Source of the DNA: Apricaphanius iberus
Lineage: Eukaryota; Chordata; Actinopteri; Cyprinodontiformes; Aphaniidae
Direction: 5' to 3'
NCBI GenBank assembly: GCA_028564705.1
Contig: JAPXFQ010002899.1
Coordinates: 992,001 to 1,056,000 of the forward strand
Length of the DNA stretch: 64,000 nucleotides
A model generated the notes under the pieces. That model saw nothing but the letters and a program-made list of their open reading frames with translations. It had not been told where the DNA came from and did not search any database. Below, piece after piece: positions 35,895 to 46,115 of this stretch (within the stretch, counting starts at the first letter, position 1; every line of letters starts with the position of its first letter). Position numbers and translations under genes: made by a program.

Positions 35895-36944
35895 AATATT
35901 TACCCTAAAATACTCTTCTTTTGTTTACAATGGCCTTAATACGCCTTAGTACTTTGTCTGTATGCACTTTTTTATCGTTAGGATCATACTCTAAGCTTGG
36001 CTCCACTCTGTTTAACTAGGTTTCTCCCCAAGATAAAGTCACCTTTAAAGCTACTCTTGTCATTACATGTGTGCTCTCTTTTTTCCAGAAATTCAAAGTA
36101 CTTCTTTAAAAGTGCATCTGTAATTTTGTGTATTTCCATGCTCTCTATCCCACAAAAGGCCTGGTTCAGTTGGAGTTTTTTTTTCCTGTCAACAGAGAAG
36201 CTGTTCCTCTCCACTGTCACCACGCGTTAACTCGGGACGAGGGATTCCTGGTTCAGCTGGGATGTTTTAGAAAAAAAATCCTCAACAATTAACTGAATTT
36301 GACTACTTTCTATTATTAGCTAGTTTTGAATAAAACTGAATGAGTTTAATTCTCTTTATACGAGTGCATTGTGTTTGAATAATTTAATAATCCTTGCGTA
36401 CCTGAAGAGAAGGGCGCTGCTATGATATTTCAAAGCACAAATATTAGGAAAGTGATTTTTAATGATTATTTTTATTATTCACCAACTACAATACAGTGAG
36501 CCACACATAGCCACACCTGCATAGAAGTCATTGTCTTTTTGAAAAATGTGGACTTAACACTACTACTTGAAGAAAGTGTCTTCTAAAAACAGGCAGTAGG
36601 TTTGGGAAGTGAATTTGAGCCCATCTACAACCCAAAAAAAGGTTGAAACAGCTCATTGTTAATAATACCAGCTTATATCAGAACCCCATCTCTGACTTAA
36701 AGGCGTCTGACTTAAAATGGAGCTCTGTGCCCGTTACTGATGCACCCACAGGACCATTCATCTTATTCAACAAGAGTCAATCATTTCATTAGTCCAAAAA
36801 AATCTTTGAGTCTTCAGATAATTCTTTGCCCAGTCTAGATGCTTTTTATTTGTCTTGTTCAGTGCTAGTCGGGTTTCAGGCTCCCTTACAGTGGGCGGGT
36901 CTCTGACATCTGAAAAAGCTTGTACCTCTAATAATAATAATAAT
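35895..36944. other. No gene recognised
   Basis: AT-rich, no assignable repeat except a short (AATA)n at the right end. Lies in the presumed first intron of nucb1. Confidence 0.4.
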
Positions 36945-37275
36945 ACATTTTATTTAAAAGGCGCCTTTCCGACACTCAAGGTCACCGTACATGAATACAT
37001 AAGAATTAATATATAAAACAAACGATAAAATAATACAAAAATTGATAAAATCTATTAAAATCAAATAGAATAACAGATGAATGGATTTTACAATAAATAG
37101 GCTTGTTTAAACAGATAGGTTTTGAGTCCAGATTTGAAATGAGGGAATGAGTCCATATTTCTGAGATGAGGTCGGAGGACGTTCCAAAGGCCGGGAGCAG
37201 AGCGGCTGAATGCTCTGCTCCCCATTGTGGTGAGATGGGCAGGTTGGACTCCAGGTAAGGTGCAGTTATATGGAA
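36930..37275 (-). mobile_element. LINE 3' end with (ATT)n tail
   Basis: On the minus strand, frames give decayed AFSRSAPGLWNVLRPHLRNM- and LFKQAYL-type residues of the RT ORF end, then a 3' UTR ending AAGGCGCCTTTTAAATAAAATG and an ATT repeat (about 36931-36945). Probably CR1/L2 group. Confidence 0.6.
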
Positions 37276-37341
37276 TGGGTCAGAACGTGAAGACAACGGG
37301 TGACAATAATTATGCAAACTTTAAAATGGTGTGTTGACCTC

Positions 37342-37985
37342 TTTAAGCCCAGTTTATACTTCTCCGACCGCAAATTTGCACTCAGACGCAGACGTATTGA
37401 CGGAGACGTTTTCTGTTTATAGTACTCCGCTCTTCCACTCCATTCTCTATTTTTTTTTCAGCGTTGCTCGACCAGGACAGCAGGGGGTGCTAAGTTTTCA
37501 TGGCACCTCTCTGCCTACTATCACAGCGCGGTTTCGTTTTTTTTCAAGGCTTGTGAACGCATTTCTTCCTCAAGGAGCAATAAACGACAGAAAGTAAGTT
37601 TTGATTAAGCTGTAAAGCTTTTTACTAGAAGTGCGGATTATAGAATACTCTAGAAACACATGGAAACAAACAAAGCAGCCTTTATTGTTGTTTACCTACA
37701 CCTCCTTGTGTAAATAAATAAAGCATAAATAAAGCATTTAGTGGCCAAACGCTGCATTAACTACTGATTACAGCGACTATAGAGCCCCGTTCTGGTGAAA
37801 TGGTCTCTGGTTGTTGCAGAAACTGACCAATCAGATGCATACGCTCTCCATCGACGAATAGTTAAAATTCGGGCCTCTACTCCGTGCGTCCTTGCGTAGG
37901 TGAAGGAGAGTCCTTGCGTTGACAGATAATGGCGTTGCGTCAATCAGTCTCCGTCAAAACGCAGAAGCATAAGAAGCTTTAGACC
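37342..37985. mobile_element. Fold-back DNA element, partner of the copy at 3.0-3.5 kb
   Basis: The left end AAGCCCAGTTTATACTTCTCC and right end GAAGCATAAGAAGCTTT are weakly inverted. Inner arms CAGACGTATTGACGGAGACG and GTCAATCAGTCTCCGTC are also inverted. Contains ACGCTGCATTAACTACTGATTACAGCG near the right arm, shared with 3.1 kb in the other orientation. Confidence 0.6.
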
Positions 37986-38002
37986 AAACACTACCTCATC
38001 AC

Positions 38003-39611
38003 TAGGGATGTAAGAAAATCTCAATATGCCAATATATCGCAATATTTCATGTCAAAATATTATATCAATATACTAAAGCATTTTTAAGAATTTGAATAGA
38101 ACCATTAATGCTGACAGTAATTTTTGCAGTAAAAGTGAAAATATGACGTGGTATCTGATGGATGTTTTGTCCTTCATTCCAGTGGATCAACTAGAACTAG
38201 TAATACCCCATTTCCACTAGTGCCAGTATGGTACGGAACGGTACACTTTGGCGCGTTCCCATTACCTGCATCCGTTCCAAACCGACCCCTTTTTTCGTAC
38301 TACCTCTGCCTTGGTTTCAAGCGTGCCAAAGCGACCCGAAATGCCCACCAATGGACTAATTGGTCCGGTAACATGATATCCCTCTCACCTCTACGCAGCA
38401 GAGGTAGCCGCTGATTGGTCTGGAGTTGTTTGTTTGTCTCAGAGTAAGCTGTACTTTAAAGTTTCAAATAAGCAGCACACTGCAGTTAACTGCAAGCAGC
38501 CCAAAGTTAAAAAGAAATCCGTGTGAGTCACGAATCATATAAGTCTTAAACAACCTGGGGATCTTGTGAGTATATATATACTATTGTAGTTTTGTAGTAT
38601 TGTGTTGGTGACTTCCATTCGGTAGGTCTGGGTTCGCGTCCCACCACTGCGGTGCTTGAAGTCTTTTTCACAGTACGTTCTGATTCACAGACGGTCTTCC
38701 CTGTTTCAGAAAACCCTTTTCCAAGATTTGTTTTTTAAGATATTATGTATATATATTTTATTTTTAAATTGTTTTAGGTTTTGCATTTCAATAAATGAAA
38801 CCAAAAACACAATTTTAATGGCAGAGCAGAACTTTTAATTTAAGATTTTTCAACGCAGTATGTCTTCTTTTTATTTTTGTGTCAAAATATGATTCCCTTG
38901 ACTTAACATTATTAAATAAGGGCAAGAACCCCTCTTAATTTACAGGATTAAAGGTTCAGAATAGAGGTTGAATATTTAGAAACACTAGGAGGTAAGGCTG
39001 GGCGATATTGCTTAAAAAATAAATCTTTTTTTTTAATACCAAATCTGATTTCAGATTTTAATAGAAAAACGTTGTACCTGGTTTTTTTTTTCATGAGACG
39101 AAATTGCAAGTGATAAAAAATATTTTCAAAAACCTGCTTTCATTGCAATCACCGGAGCTGACTTAAATTTAATGTCGAACTAAAAACAAGCTGCAAAGTA
39201 TCGTTGTAAAACAAGACGGCTAGATTGACATCACTCTGAGCTATGGAAGTCTAAGTAGTATATCGGTTAAGAAAAAAAAAAATCTGTTTTTCAAGAATTA
39301 AATCTTCAACAACATAAGACAGATGCTGGAGTTTTTGTTAAACTAAGCCCGGCTACGTCCTCGCCCACTACCGTTCTTTTGAGATGGTAATGGAAACACA
39401 ACCTACCCGTTCCATACTGTACCGTTCTGACCCTAGTGGAAATGGGGCATAATAAAACTGGATGTGTTATGGACAAAAAGTTGTTGTTTTTTTAAAACAA
39501 AACATATAGTCTGCCTCATGGTATTGCAGTATATCGCAATTTATATCGTATCGTCCCTTCTGTATCGTGATACATTACGCATTGGCAGATTCTTGCCAAT
39601 ACACATCCCTA
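38003..39611. mobile_element. hAT-like MITE with AGGGATG ends, split by a second element
   Basis: The left end TAGGGATGTAAG (38003) and right end CACATCCCTA (to 39611) are inverted. Inner arms (CCAATATATCGCAATATTTC and GCAGTATATCGCAATTTATATCG) also pair. Flanks CTCATCAC and CTCATTAA match 6 of 8, fitting an aged 8-bp hAT duplication. Element 38205-39449 sits inside. Confidence 0.65.
38205..39449. mobile_element. Nested TIR element with CCCATTTCCACTAG ends
   Basis: The left end ACCCCATTTCCACTAG plus GTATGGTACGGAACGGTAC and right end GTACCGTTCTGACC plus CTAGTGGAAATGGGGC are inverted repeats. This is a common nonautonomous DNA element of fish. Inserted into the hAT-like MITE 38003-39611, hence younger. 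GGGTTCGCGTCCCACC at about 38632 resembles a tRNA B box. Confidence 0.65.
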
Positions 39612-40449
39612 CTCATTAAACAGACACACCTGCTATGCTTAAAACCATTACCCAATTAAGTTAATTCAGTGTGCAGTGAGAAAATATGCTTAAAAATTAT
39701 AGGATTTTAGTACTCACTTGCCTAATAATTGAACACACGCATGTAAATAAACTCCTGCACGTTTTTCTGTGTAGTTGTTGGCCCTCACTGTATAATTTAA
39801 TTTAACTTTGGGCCCTGTGGTCTCTTATTTTCCCACATTTCTGAAGATCTCAGTTAATTAGTTACCCTTTTTTTTATCTTTCCCACTGAGAATTTCCTTT
39901 TTTTCGGTTGAATTGGGCAGAATTTGATATTTAAACGGTGATAAAATATATTAAACACTGCCTTAAACGAACAAAAACAGAGCATTTATCCTACAAAGAT
40001 GTGTCATTTTATGAATTTTACGCTGTTAGGCCTCAACTGCAGAGTTAAATTTAACTTACAGAGTTGATAGGCGTTATAATATCTGTTGAGATGTTCTTGT
40101 TTGTGACGGTTGAGCGAAGCAGCAAAGCCAGAACAACACGGATGTAGAAAGGGGGCCGAGATGTAAAACCAAACACGGATTTTTCTGCTGTGCTGCTGGC
40201 CTAAGAGAGAAACAAATACGCCACCGATGTTGCTATTCTACCTCATTCCAAGCACAGTTTTACAGTTGGAACTACCATTGCTAGGAGCGAGCAGGAAAAT
40301 GTAGAAAAGTCTAGCAAAGTCAACCCACGCAGCTCCTTTTTAGACCGTTTTTTTTAGCCAAACGTTCCCGGATTTTTAATCCATATCAAAAGCTTAGTTT
40401 TAAAAACGTTTGTTATCGTTATAAAATACAAGAAAGACCAGTCTCTTAC
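39612..40449. other. No gene recognised
   Basis: AT-rich, no assignable element. Immediately 5' (in gene direction, downstream) of the candidate nucb1 first exon. Confidence 0.4.
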
Positions 40450-40507
40450 CGCATGTATAGTTGCAAAATCCTCGACTCTGTTTTTGCCCCGGATATGAAC
40501 CACGTCA
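40450..40507 (-). promoter_or_regulatory. Candidate nucb1 untranslated first exon and UPR element
   Basis: On the minus strand TGACGTGG (40507-40500), the core of the unfolded-protein-response element bound by ATF6/XBP1, lies about 50 bases before a strong splice donor, CATGCG|GTAAGAG (exon end 40450). The next acceptor in this direction belongs to nucb1 coding exon 1 (exon start 34973), which begins only 4 bases before its ATG, so an upstream untranslated exon is required. The start site was not located. Link to nucb1 is inference. Confidence 0.4.
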
Positions 40508-41480
40508 CACGAATGCAGCACAGTTTCAATATGGTGCTTTCAATTACAATCGGAAATAAGCATTTCAGTCCGTGTTAATCACATTATCGTCAGTAAAATT
40601 TGTAATATTTCGCGTTATTAAAGATTTGTGTTCTATATACGGATACAAATCATGATAAAACTAATATAATCAAAAAATATCTGTGTTTCCTTTGCAAAAA
40701 CTGGCTTATTTAATTGAAAAAAAACGTGTTTTCTTCCATTCCATCTCCACGCAAAAGCATCACCGCTTTTTAATAATGTGTGGAAAACAATCAGTGTATT
40801 TACATTGAACTCAAAAAGCATTTGCTGTATTTCTGAGTAGAAAGAATGAAATGGTGTATTTGTAACATATCATTGTGAGAAATTCTTAAATTGATAAATT
40901 ACACAAAACTATCCCCAAAAGATAATTCTCGTGACATCTCTCCTAATATTGATGTTTGCAATATTGTTTAATCGTTTACTGTTTTTTCTATCCACAAATT
41001 TACATGTTGTCTAGCTTTTTAAATCATTCACAGCAGTTATTTTAATATTGATATACTACTTTTAATAACAGTAAATTCATTCTTAGTGTACAACCTCTTA
41101 TTCTTATTCATTCTTTTTTAATGTATGTATGTGTGTACGAGTATTTTTTCAACCTTAGATTATCATGCCTCCATTTACCTTTAATTCCTTTGATAGTGGA
41201 CTATACTCTTCTCAAGAGGAGCTTGATATTTTAACAGCTTGAGGTAGAAACCTGTGCATCAGTCTGGTTCTGTTTTTATACCTACAGCGACTCTGAAACT
41301 GTTCCTGGATACAGACACCACAACATTCTTTTAAACTCCCATCACTATCCCTCGCTGGGGATCGTTGTCTGTCCATTTCTATAAGCTATTATACTATTAT
41401 ACAGCGCAATATTATTCTAATTCCACATCCTTGATATCAACAGTCATTTTTCTTCCCATTTTCACTGTTTTAAAAATATA
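40508..41480. other. Intergenic between nucb1 and the cyclin gene
   Basis: AT-rich, nothing recognised. Confidence 0.4.
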
Positions 41481-41497
41481 TTTATTGCCATTTTATT
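41481..41497 (-). promoter_or_regulatory. Polyadenylation signals of the cyclin gene
   Basis: Two AATAAA hexamers on the minus strand (41481-41486 and 41492-41497), about 270-290 bases past the stop codon. Confidence 0.5.
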
Positions 41498-41768
41498 CAA
41501 TTCCTCAAAAGCTTAAAATTATGGCAAAATATAATAAATTAACACCAAAGAAGAGTGAACAATTGCACATGATTTTAAATATATAAATATGAAACATCGA
41601 ATCAACAGCAATGTTTACAATAAAATTAACAGACAAATAATTAAGTATGGCACATGGTGCATGCCTTGCTCACAAATAAATAAGACGTTAAAATAAATTA
41701 GAAAGTTATATTAGAACATGCTGAGCTCATAATGAATTTATATCAGTTTGACTGATGGATTTAAATGT

Positions 41769-44100
41769 TTAGAAATCAATCTCTCTCATGTCAGTTGGTG
41801 TCCCTGGCCTCTCATTCTCCACCTCCTCATCCTTCTCAGTGGGGCCCTGCTGCAGACCGCTCCTCAGCCGCTGTCTGAGAGCAAACTCGATCATCTCACT
41901 GTAGCACTGCAGCACTGCCTGAACAGTAAGACATGCGAAAAGATTACTTTTGCAATCCATGAACATGGGCGTGATCCCGCCGAAGAAGTTGCCCTTACCA
42001 GATCTGTCTGGCACAGCTCGGCCAGCATCTCACTCACGACGGCCAGCTGAGCGGACTCTTTGCTGCCCAGGCCTCTCAGTGCACAGTTCAGTGAAGCCGC
42101 AGCAACGAGTGAGGGAGGGGCGCCCAGAAAACGGGAGTCGCAGACGCACAGGGCAGCCAGTGTGTCGCTGTGACTCCTCAGGGTGGACAGCAGCTCCCGC
42201 TCGGATTCTCCTCGGTCCTCCAGGGAGGCGAGCAAATGTGGGAGGAAGTCCTGGGGAGTCACCGCTGCTGTGTCCCACCGGAGGGCGGCTAAGATGATGC
42301 GCTCCATTTCCTGATGGAGTGAACAGAATCAATCAAACTTTTTTTTTTTTTATCGAGAGAGTGTAAAGTGTAACACACACTAACAGCAAGAAGTGCAGGA
42401 TATTTCTACATTGCAAATAATCAGCTTACAAGTATGGGTTCCTCCAAAACCGGCTTTGGTCGATTAGTTAACCAATACCATGAACCATTACTTTAAATGT
42501 GGAAACTCTGCAGTAATTTCACAGAAAAATGTTTTATCTAAATCAGCATATTTTATAACAACCATAGAAGGAAATACAACTTGTCTTCCAATTCAGTACT
42601 TTTTTTTCATGTGGTAGAAGTATTGCCATTGGTACTGGTTACGCAGAACTGAGTATCGGTATTATATCGGTTTGAAAAAAGTGGTATCGTTGCGTCCCTA
42701 CGTACAGGTGTGGTGGGGTGATAGAAAACCAACAGACCAGACAGTTGTGATATGCACGCTGCTTATTCAGTGTTATTGGATCGATCGAAGGGGTCGTTCT
42801 ATATAATAAACAGTCAGCCAATGTGGTGTCCAGTAGATGTTGCAGTAAAATGTTGCTGAGTAAAATCGGTCATTCCAGACATTAAAAATCTTAATTAGAG
42901 AAGGGGAACAATTAGAAAAAGGCAGAACATGTTGGACCAAATCCAGGAATAAAATAGGAAATTCCAGTAAAAAATTGACCAAAGTTCAGCTTCAATGTGA
43001 GCAAAGAAGTCCACAACTACCAGTGATCAACGTAAAAAAAGAAAAAAGAAGAGAATATCCATGTGTAGATATAAACAGGACACCCCTACAAAGTCATGCT
43101 GTTGATAGAAATGGCATGAAGTGGAGAAACCTTTTGTGGATGGACGAAAGCAAGGAGCTTTTTTTATGGCAGTATAGAGACTCAGGCATCATGATATGGA
43201 AATGTTTCTTATAAGATAAAGAGAGAAATGTTTATTGTACATGAGGGTCATGTAGACAACCTAAAACACACAACAAGGAGAGCAGCATCTGCTCATCCTG
43301 GGCTGATAAGAAGGTGATGAAGATGTAGACGTGAATCAGTTCTCAGAAACAGCAGTTTATATGATTACATTCTGGTTCTGTGAGGTTTAGGAAAACCTGT
43401 TTTTTCTGTTAAAATGAATCAGTGCCTCCCAATCTGAAAAAAAGGTCGCTTGATTCATAGCTTTGCCTGTGAAACGACCCAGCCTTTTAACCACACCCGC
43501 GCTGATGCTGGAAAACAAACCCACCCTCAGGCCCGAAGGCTGGAAGCTGAACTCAGCCGCTGCACAGAGGGCGTCTGCGCTGATGACGTCGCACTCTGTG
43601 AGTTTGGAGGCAATCAGGATGCATCCAGCAGCCAGGCAGTATGGTGACACAGGCAGGGACAGGTATGCAGACAGGTACCGGTCCATGAGGGAGACAGATA
43701 GTGGGAACACCGCCTCGCCACATCCACAGTCACAGCACACCTGCAGAGGGGGGGAAAAGAAGAGGGTTTCATTTGCAGGAATCCCCTGACTGTGAGGAAA
43801 GTCAAGAAGCTGGAACTTTAGAGAGTTTCTTACCTCCAGGACCCATTTGGCAAGCTCCTCCCTGCGCTGTGGATCTTGCTGGATGAGGGTGATGTAGAGC
43901 ATGGAGGGCATGTACCTCTCCTCCACCTGGAGCAGCCTCTGGATCACTCGATGGCCCGACACGGAGGGGTCCCAGGCGGCTCGTAGCTGAGGTGAAGCCC
44001 TGGTGTTGCTCTGTCCTTGAGGTTGACCCTGTCCTGGTTCCTGGCTCTGGTCCTCCTCTGTCTCCTCACACCACAGAGATACAGAAACTCCTCGGTCCAT
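41769..44100 (-). CDS. ccndx: D-type cyclin (cyclin Dx-like), 4 coding exons
   Basis: Regulatory partner of CDK4/6 that drives RB phosphorylation in G1. Exons 43834-44100, 43525-43740, 41999-42310 and 41769-41918 (all phase 0) encode 314 residues. Seen: LWCEE near the N-terminus (RB-binding L-x-C-x-E); cyclin box start RAAWDPSVSGHRVIQRLL, then EERYMPSMLYI and LAKWVLEV; VFPLSVSLMDRYLSAYLS; CILIASKLTE; RWDTAAVTPQDFLPHLL; GAPPSLVAAASL; and C-terminal GTPTDMREIDF, equivalent to the Thr degron TPTDVRD of cyclin D1. The 216-bp second exon is the usual cyclin D size; the third (312 bp) equals the usual exons 3 plus 4. The open frame extends upstream only through non-ATG codons to a stop, so ATG 44100 is the start. 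The Dx assignment over D1-D3 is from sequence divergence, less sure. Confidence 0.88.
42311..43524 (+). other. Cyclin intron 2 with MITE end and Tc1 relic
   Basis: Contains TATCGTTGCGTCCCTA (to about 42700), the end of a common MITE, and at 42860-43215 a plus-strand Tc1 relic (MKWRNLLWMDESKELF, then SGIMIWKCFL, the catalytic-Asp region). The relic is antisense to the cyclin gene. Confidence 0.6.
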
Positions 44101-44172
44101 CTGCTGGGGGAGACACTTCCGAGAGGGAGAGAAAGGAATTGCTCTCTGTTCCTCTGACACTCGAGGAGCTGG

Positions 44173-44202
44173 TTAATCCCCGCAGACGTGACTAGTCTTC
44201 AT
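44173..44202 (-). other. Upstream ORF in the cyclin 5' leader
   Basis: ATG at 44202 opens 9 codons (MKTSHVCGD) to TAA at 44173, in frame with the cyclin start at 44100 but separated by the stop. It lies at the predicted transcription start, so whether it is in the mRNA depends on the exact start site. Confidence 0.35.
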
Positions 44203-44225
44203 CACTCCTTACTTTTCTCACAGAG

Positions 44226-44232
44226 TTTTATA
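44226..44232 (-). promoter_or_regulatory. TATA box of the cyclin gene
   Basis: TATAAAA on the minus strand (GGTATAAAACTCTG context). Transcription would start about 30 bases on, near 44200, giving a leader of about 100 bases before the ATG. Upstream sequence (44235-44500) is purine-rich on the plus strand. Confidence 0.5.
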
Positions 44233-44234
44233 CC

Positions 44235-44790
44235 AGCATGGAGAGGGGGGTAAAAAAATAGAGGGAGTGACCCGGAGGAAAGAGGAAAACACCATGGAAA
44301 GGGGGCGTGGACCCTGGTGAGCGACAGAATATAATAGGAAGAAACAATAAGGTCTGCTCAACAGGTGGGGAGAGGGAGCCAGAGGTGGAGAGCAATGGGA
44401 GGAGCGAAGAGGAGCAGACAAGAGAGGGAGTGGACCGCAGGGACCGAGCAACAGCTTGTCGTCGACAGTGAAAGAGAGAAGGAAGGAAAAGAAAAGAAAA
44501 GGTCATCCCAAGACTCTGACAATGGGCATGGATGACAAAAGGTGGTGGGTGTTTGTTTACAACATGGAGAAGAGGAGAAATAAGTCGGAGGGATTGATGG
44601 ATACCCTGGCTGGCTGTAGGATGAATTCACCCGGCTACGGATTCACTTATTTACACCTATCTACCCAAATACATTTCATTAATGAGAGAAAGTAGTAATT
44701 TCAAAGTTTACTTTGACTTGCATGTCATTACAGATAATATAAAAGCAACATATTTCATGTACATCCTTTCCTGTTATTCATACCTGCAAC
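44235..44790. other. GA-rich upstream region of the cyclin gene
   Basis: Purine-rich on the plus strand to about 44500, then mixed sequence. No exon recognised. Open frames here are by-products of the base skew. Confidence 0.4.
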
Positions 44791-44794
44791 ATAT

Positions 44795-46115
44795 TCCAAT
44801 AAAGGTTGGGGCACAATCAATTCAGGGATTGTAATCAGATGAATTTGTTAAAGAAGTCCTAACCTAAAAAGTTCACTTTTCCACATGAAAACGTATATTA
44901 TGATTGCCTAATGATTTTACATTGTCCGGGAATCAGATATTTAAAAACCGAGCGTCTGTTTACCCTTTGCTTCTTCAACCAGCCCATGGAAAACAAGAAA
45001 AGATTAGGATATTTCGTCTTCAACAGTGCATAACATTATTAAAAGATTTAAGGAATCTGGAGGAATTTCAGTGCGTAAAGGACTAAAGGCACAGGCCTAT
45101 GATGAACCGATGGGATCTCTGTTCCCTCAGGCAACATTGTATCAAGAATTATCATTCGTCCAGAAGCGAAATCATCACATTGGCTCAGGACTACATGCGA
45201 AAATCTTTGTCAAGTACCACAATACGCAGTTCTGTCCCACAAATGACAGTTAAAACTGTACTGTGCCAAAAGGAACCCCTATGTTAACGGTGTCCAGAAG
45301 CACCGTCAACTTCTCTGGGCTGGGAGGCATCTTGGATCAACCATCACAGTGCAAACATGTACTGTGTTCAGATGAATCAGTATTTCAGGTATCTTTGGGG
45401 GAAAGAAAAAGTCAATGTAGAAGCGCGGTGAAGAAAAAAAGGTTCATTCAGACTGTTAGCGAAAAAGTCCAAAAGCCAGAATTTGTAATGCGGTTGTGTA
45501 AGTGACCTTGGCAAAGGTAACTTGACTTTCTGTGATGGAACCATTAATGCTGAAAAGTACATAGAGATTTTGGAGCACTATATGCAGCATTCAAGAAGAC
45601 ATCTTTTCCAGGGAAATCTATGGATATTTCAAAAGGATAATTCAAAACCAAATTCTGCACAGTTACAAAGTCCTGGCTGCGGAGGAAGAGGCTGCGGTTC
45701 TCTGCTGGCCTGCCTGCAGTCCCAACCTGTCTCCCATAACGAATGGGTGGCACATTTTGAAGCGTAAAGTGTGACAACACTACATACTGTTGCTCACCTT
45801 AACTTGTTTACTGAAAGAATGGGACGGATTTAAACTTGACACACTTCATCACTTGGTGTCTTCAGTCCCTAGACGTATTTGAAATGTTGTGAAAAGGAAT
45901 GGCAACATTGCAAAGCGGTAAATACTTTACTGGTCCAGCTTTTGTATGAAATGGGCTTCGAGAAACAAAATTTGAATTTTGGATTAAAAAACCCCAACAA
46001 GAAACAAACATAAAATTCATGAGAAATACATTAAAGAATGTGCTGTTGTATTGTTTTCAATGTAATACTGGTTGAAGATCATTTAAAAATACCGTGTCAA
46101 CTTTTCCTAATTTTT
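44795..46115 (+). mobile_element. Tc1-type transposon relic
   Basis: The plus strand carries a decayed transposase in several frames. HNIIKRFKESGGISVRKG (45027) is the helix-turn-helix end; TVSRSTV follows at about 45290, then TFCDGTINAEKYIEILEHYM, RHLFQGNLWIFQKDNSKPNSA (about 45525-45660), WPACSPNLSPITNGWHILKR (about 45700-45765, one frame over) and SVPRRI (about 45865). Ends AAAGGTTGGGGCAC (44803) and GTGTCAACTTTTCC (46096) are probable degenerate inverted repeats. Confidence 0.8.

Noticed and set aside
38610..38660. tRNA gene (GGGTTCGCGTCCCACC)
   Set aside because: Only a B-box-like word. No acceptor stem or A box could be folded; it sits inside a transposon.
43387..44160. Single long cyclin ORF with a start at 44160
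   Set aside because: The codon at 44160 is GTG, and the frame reads through two introns. The real product is spliced and starts at ATG 44100.
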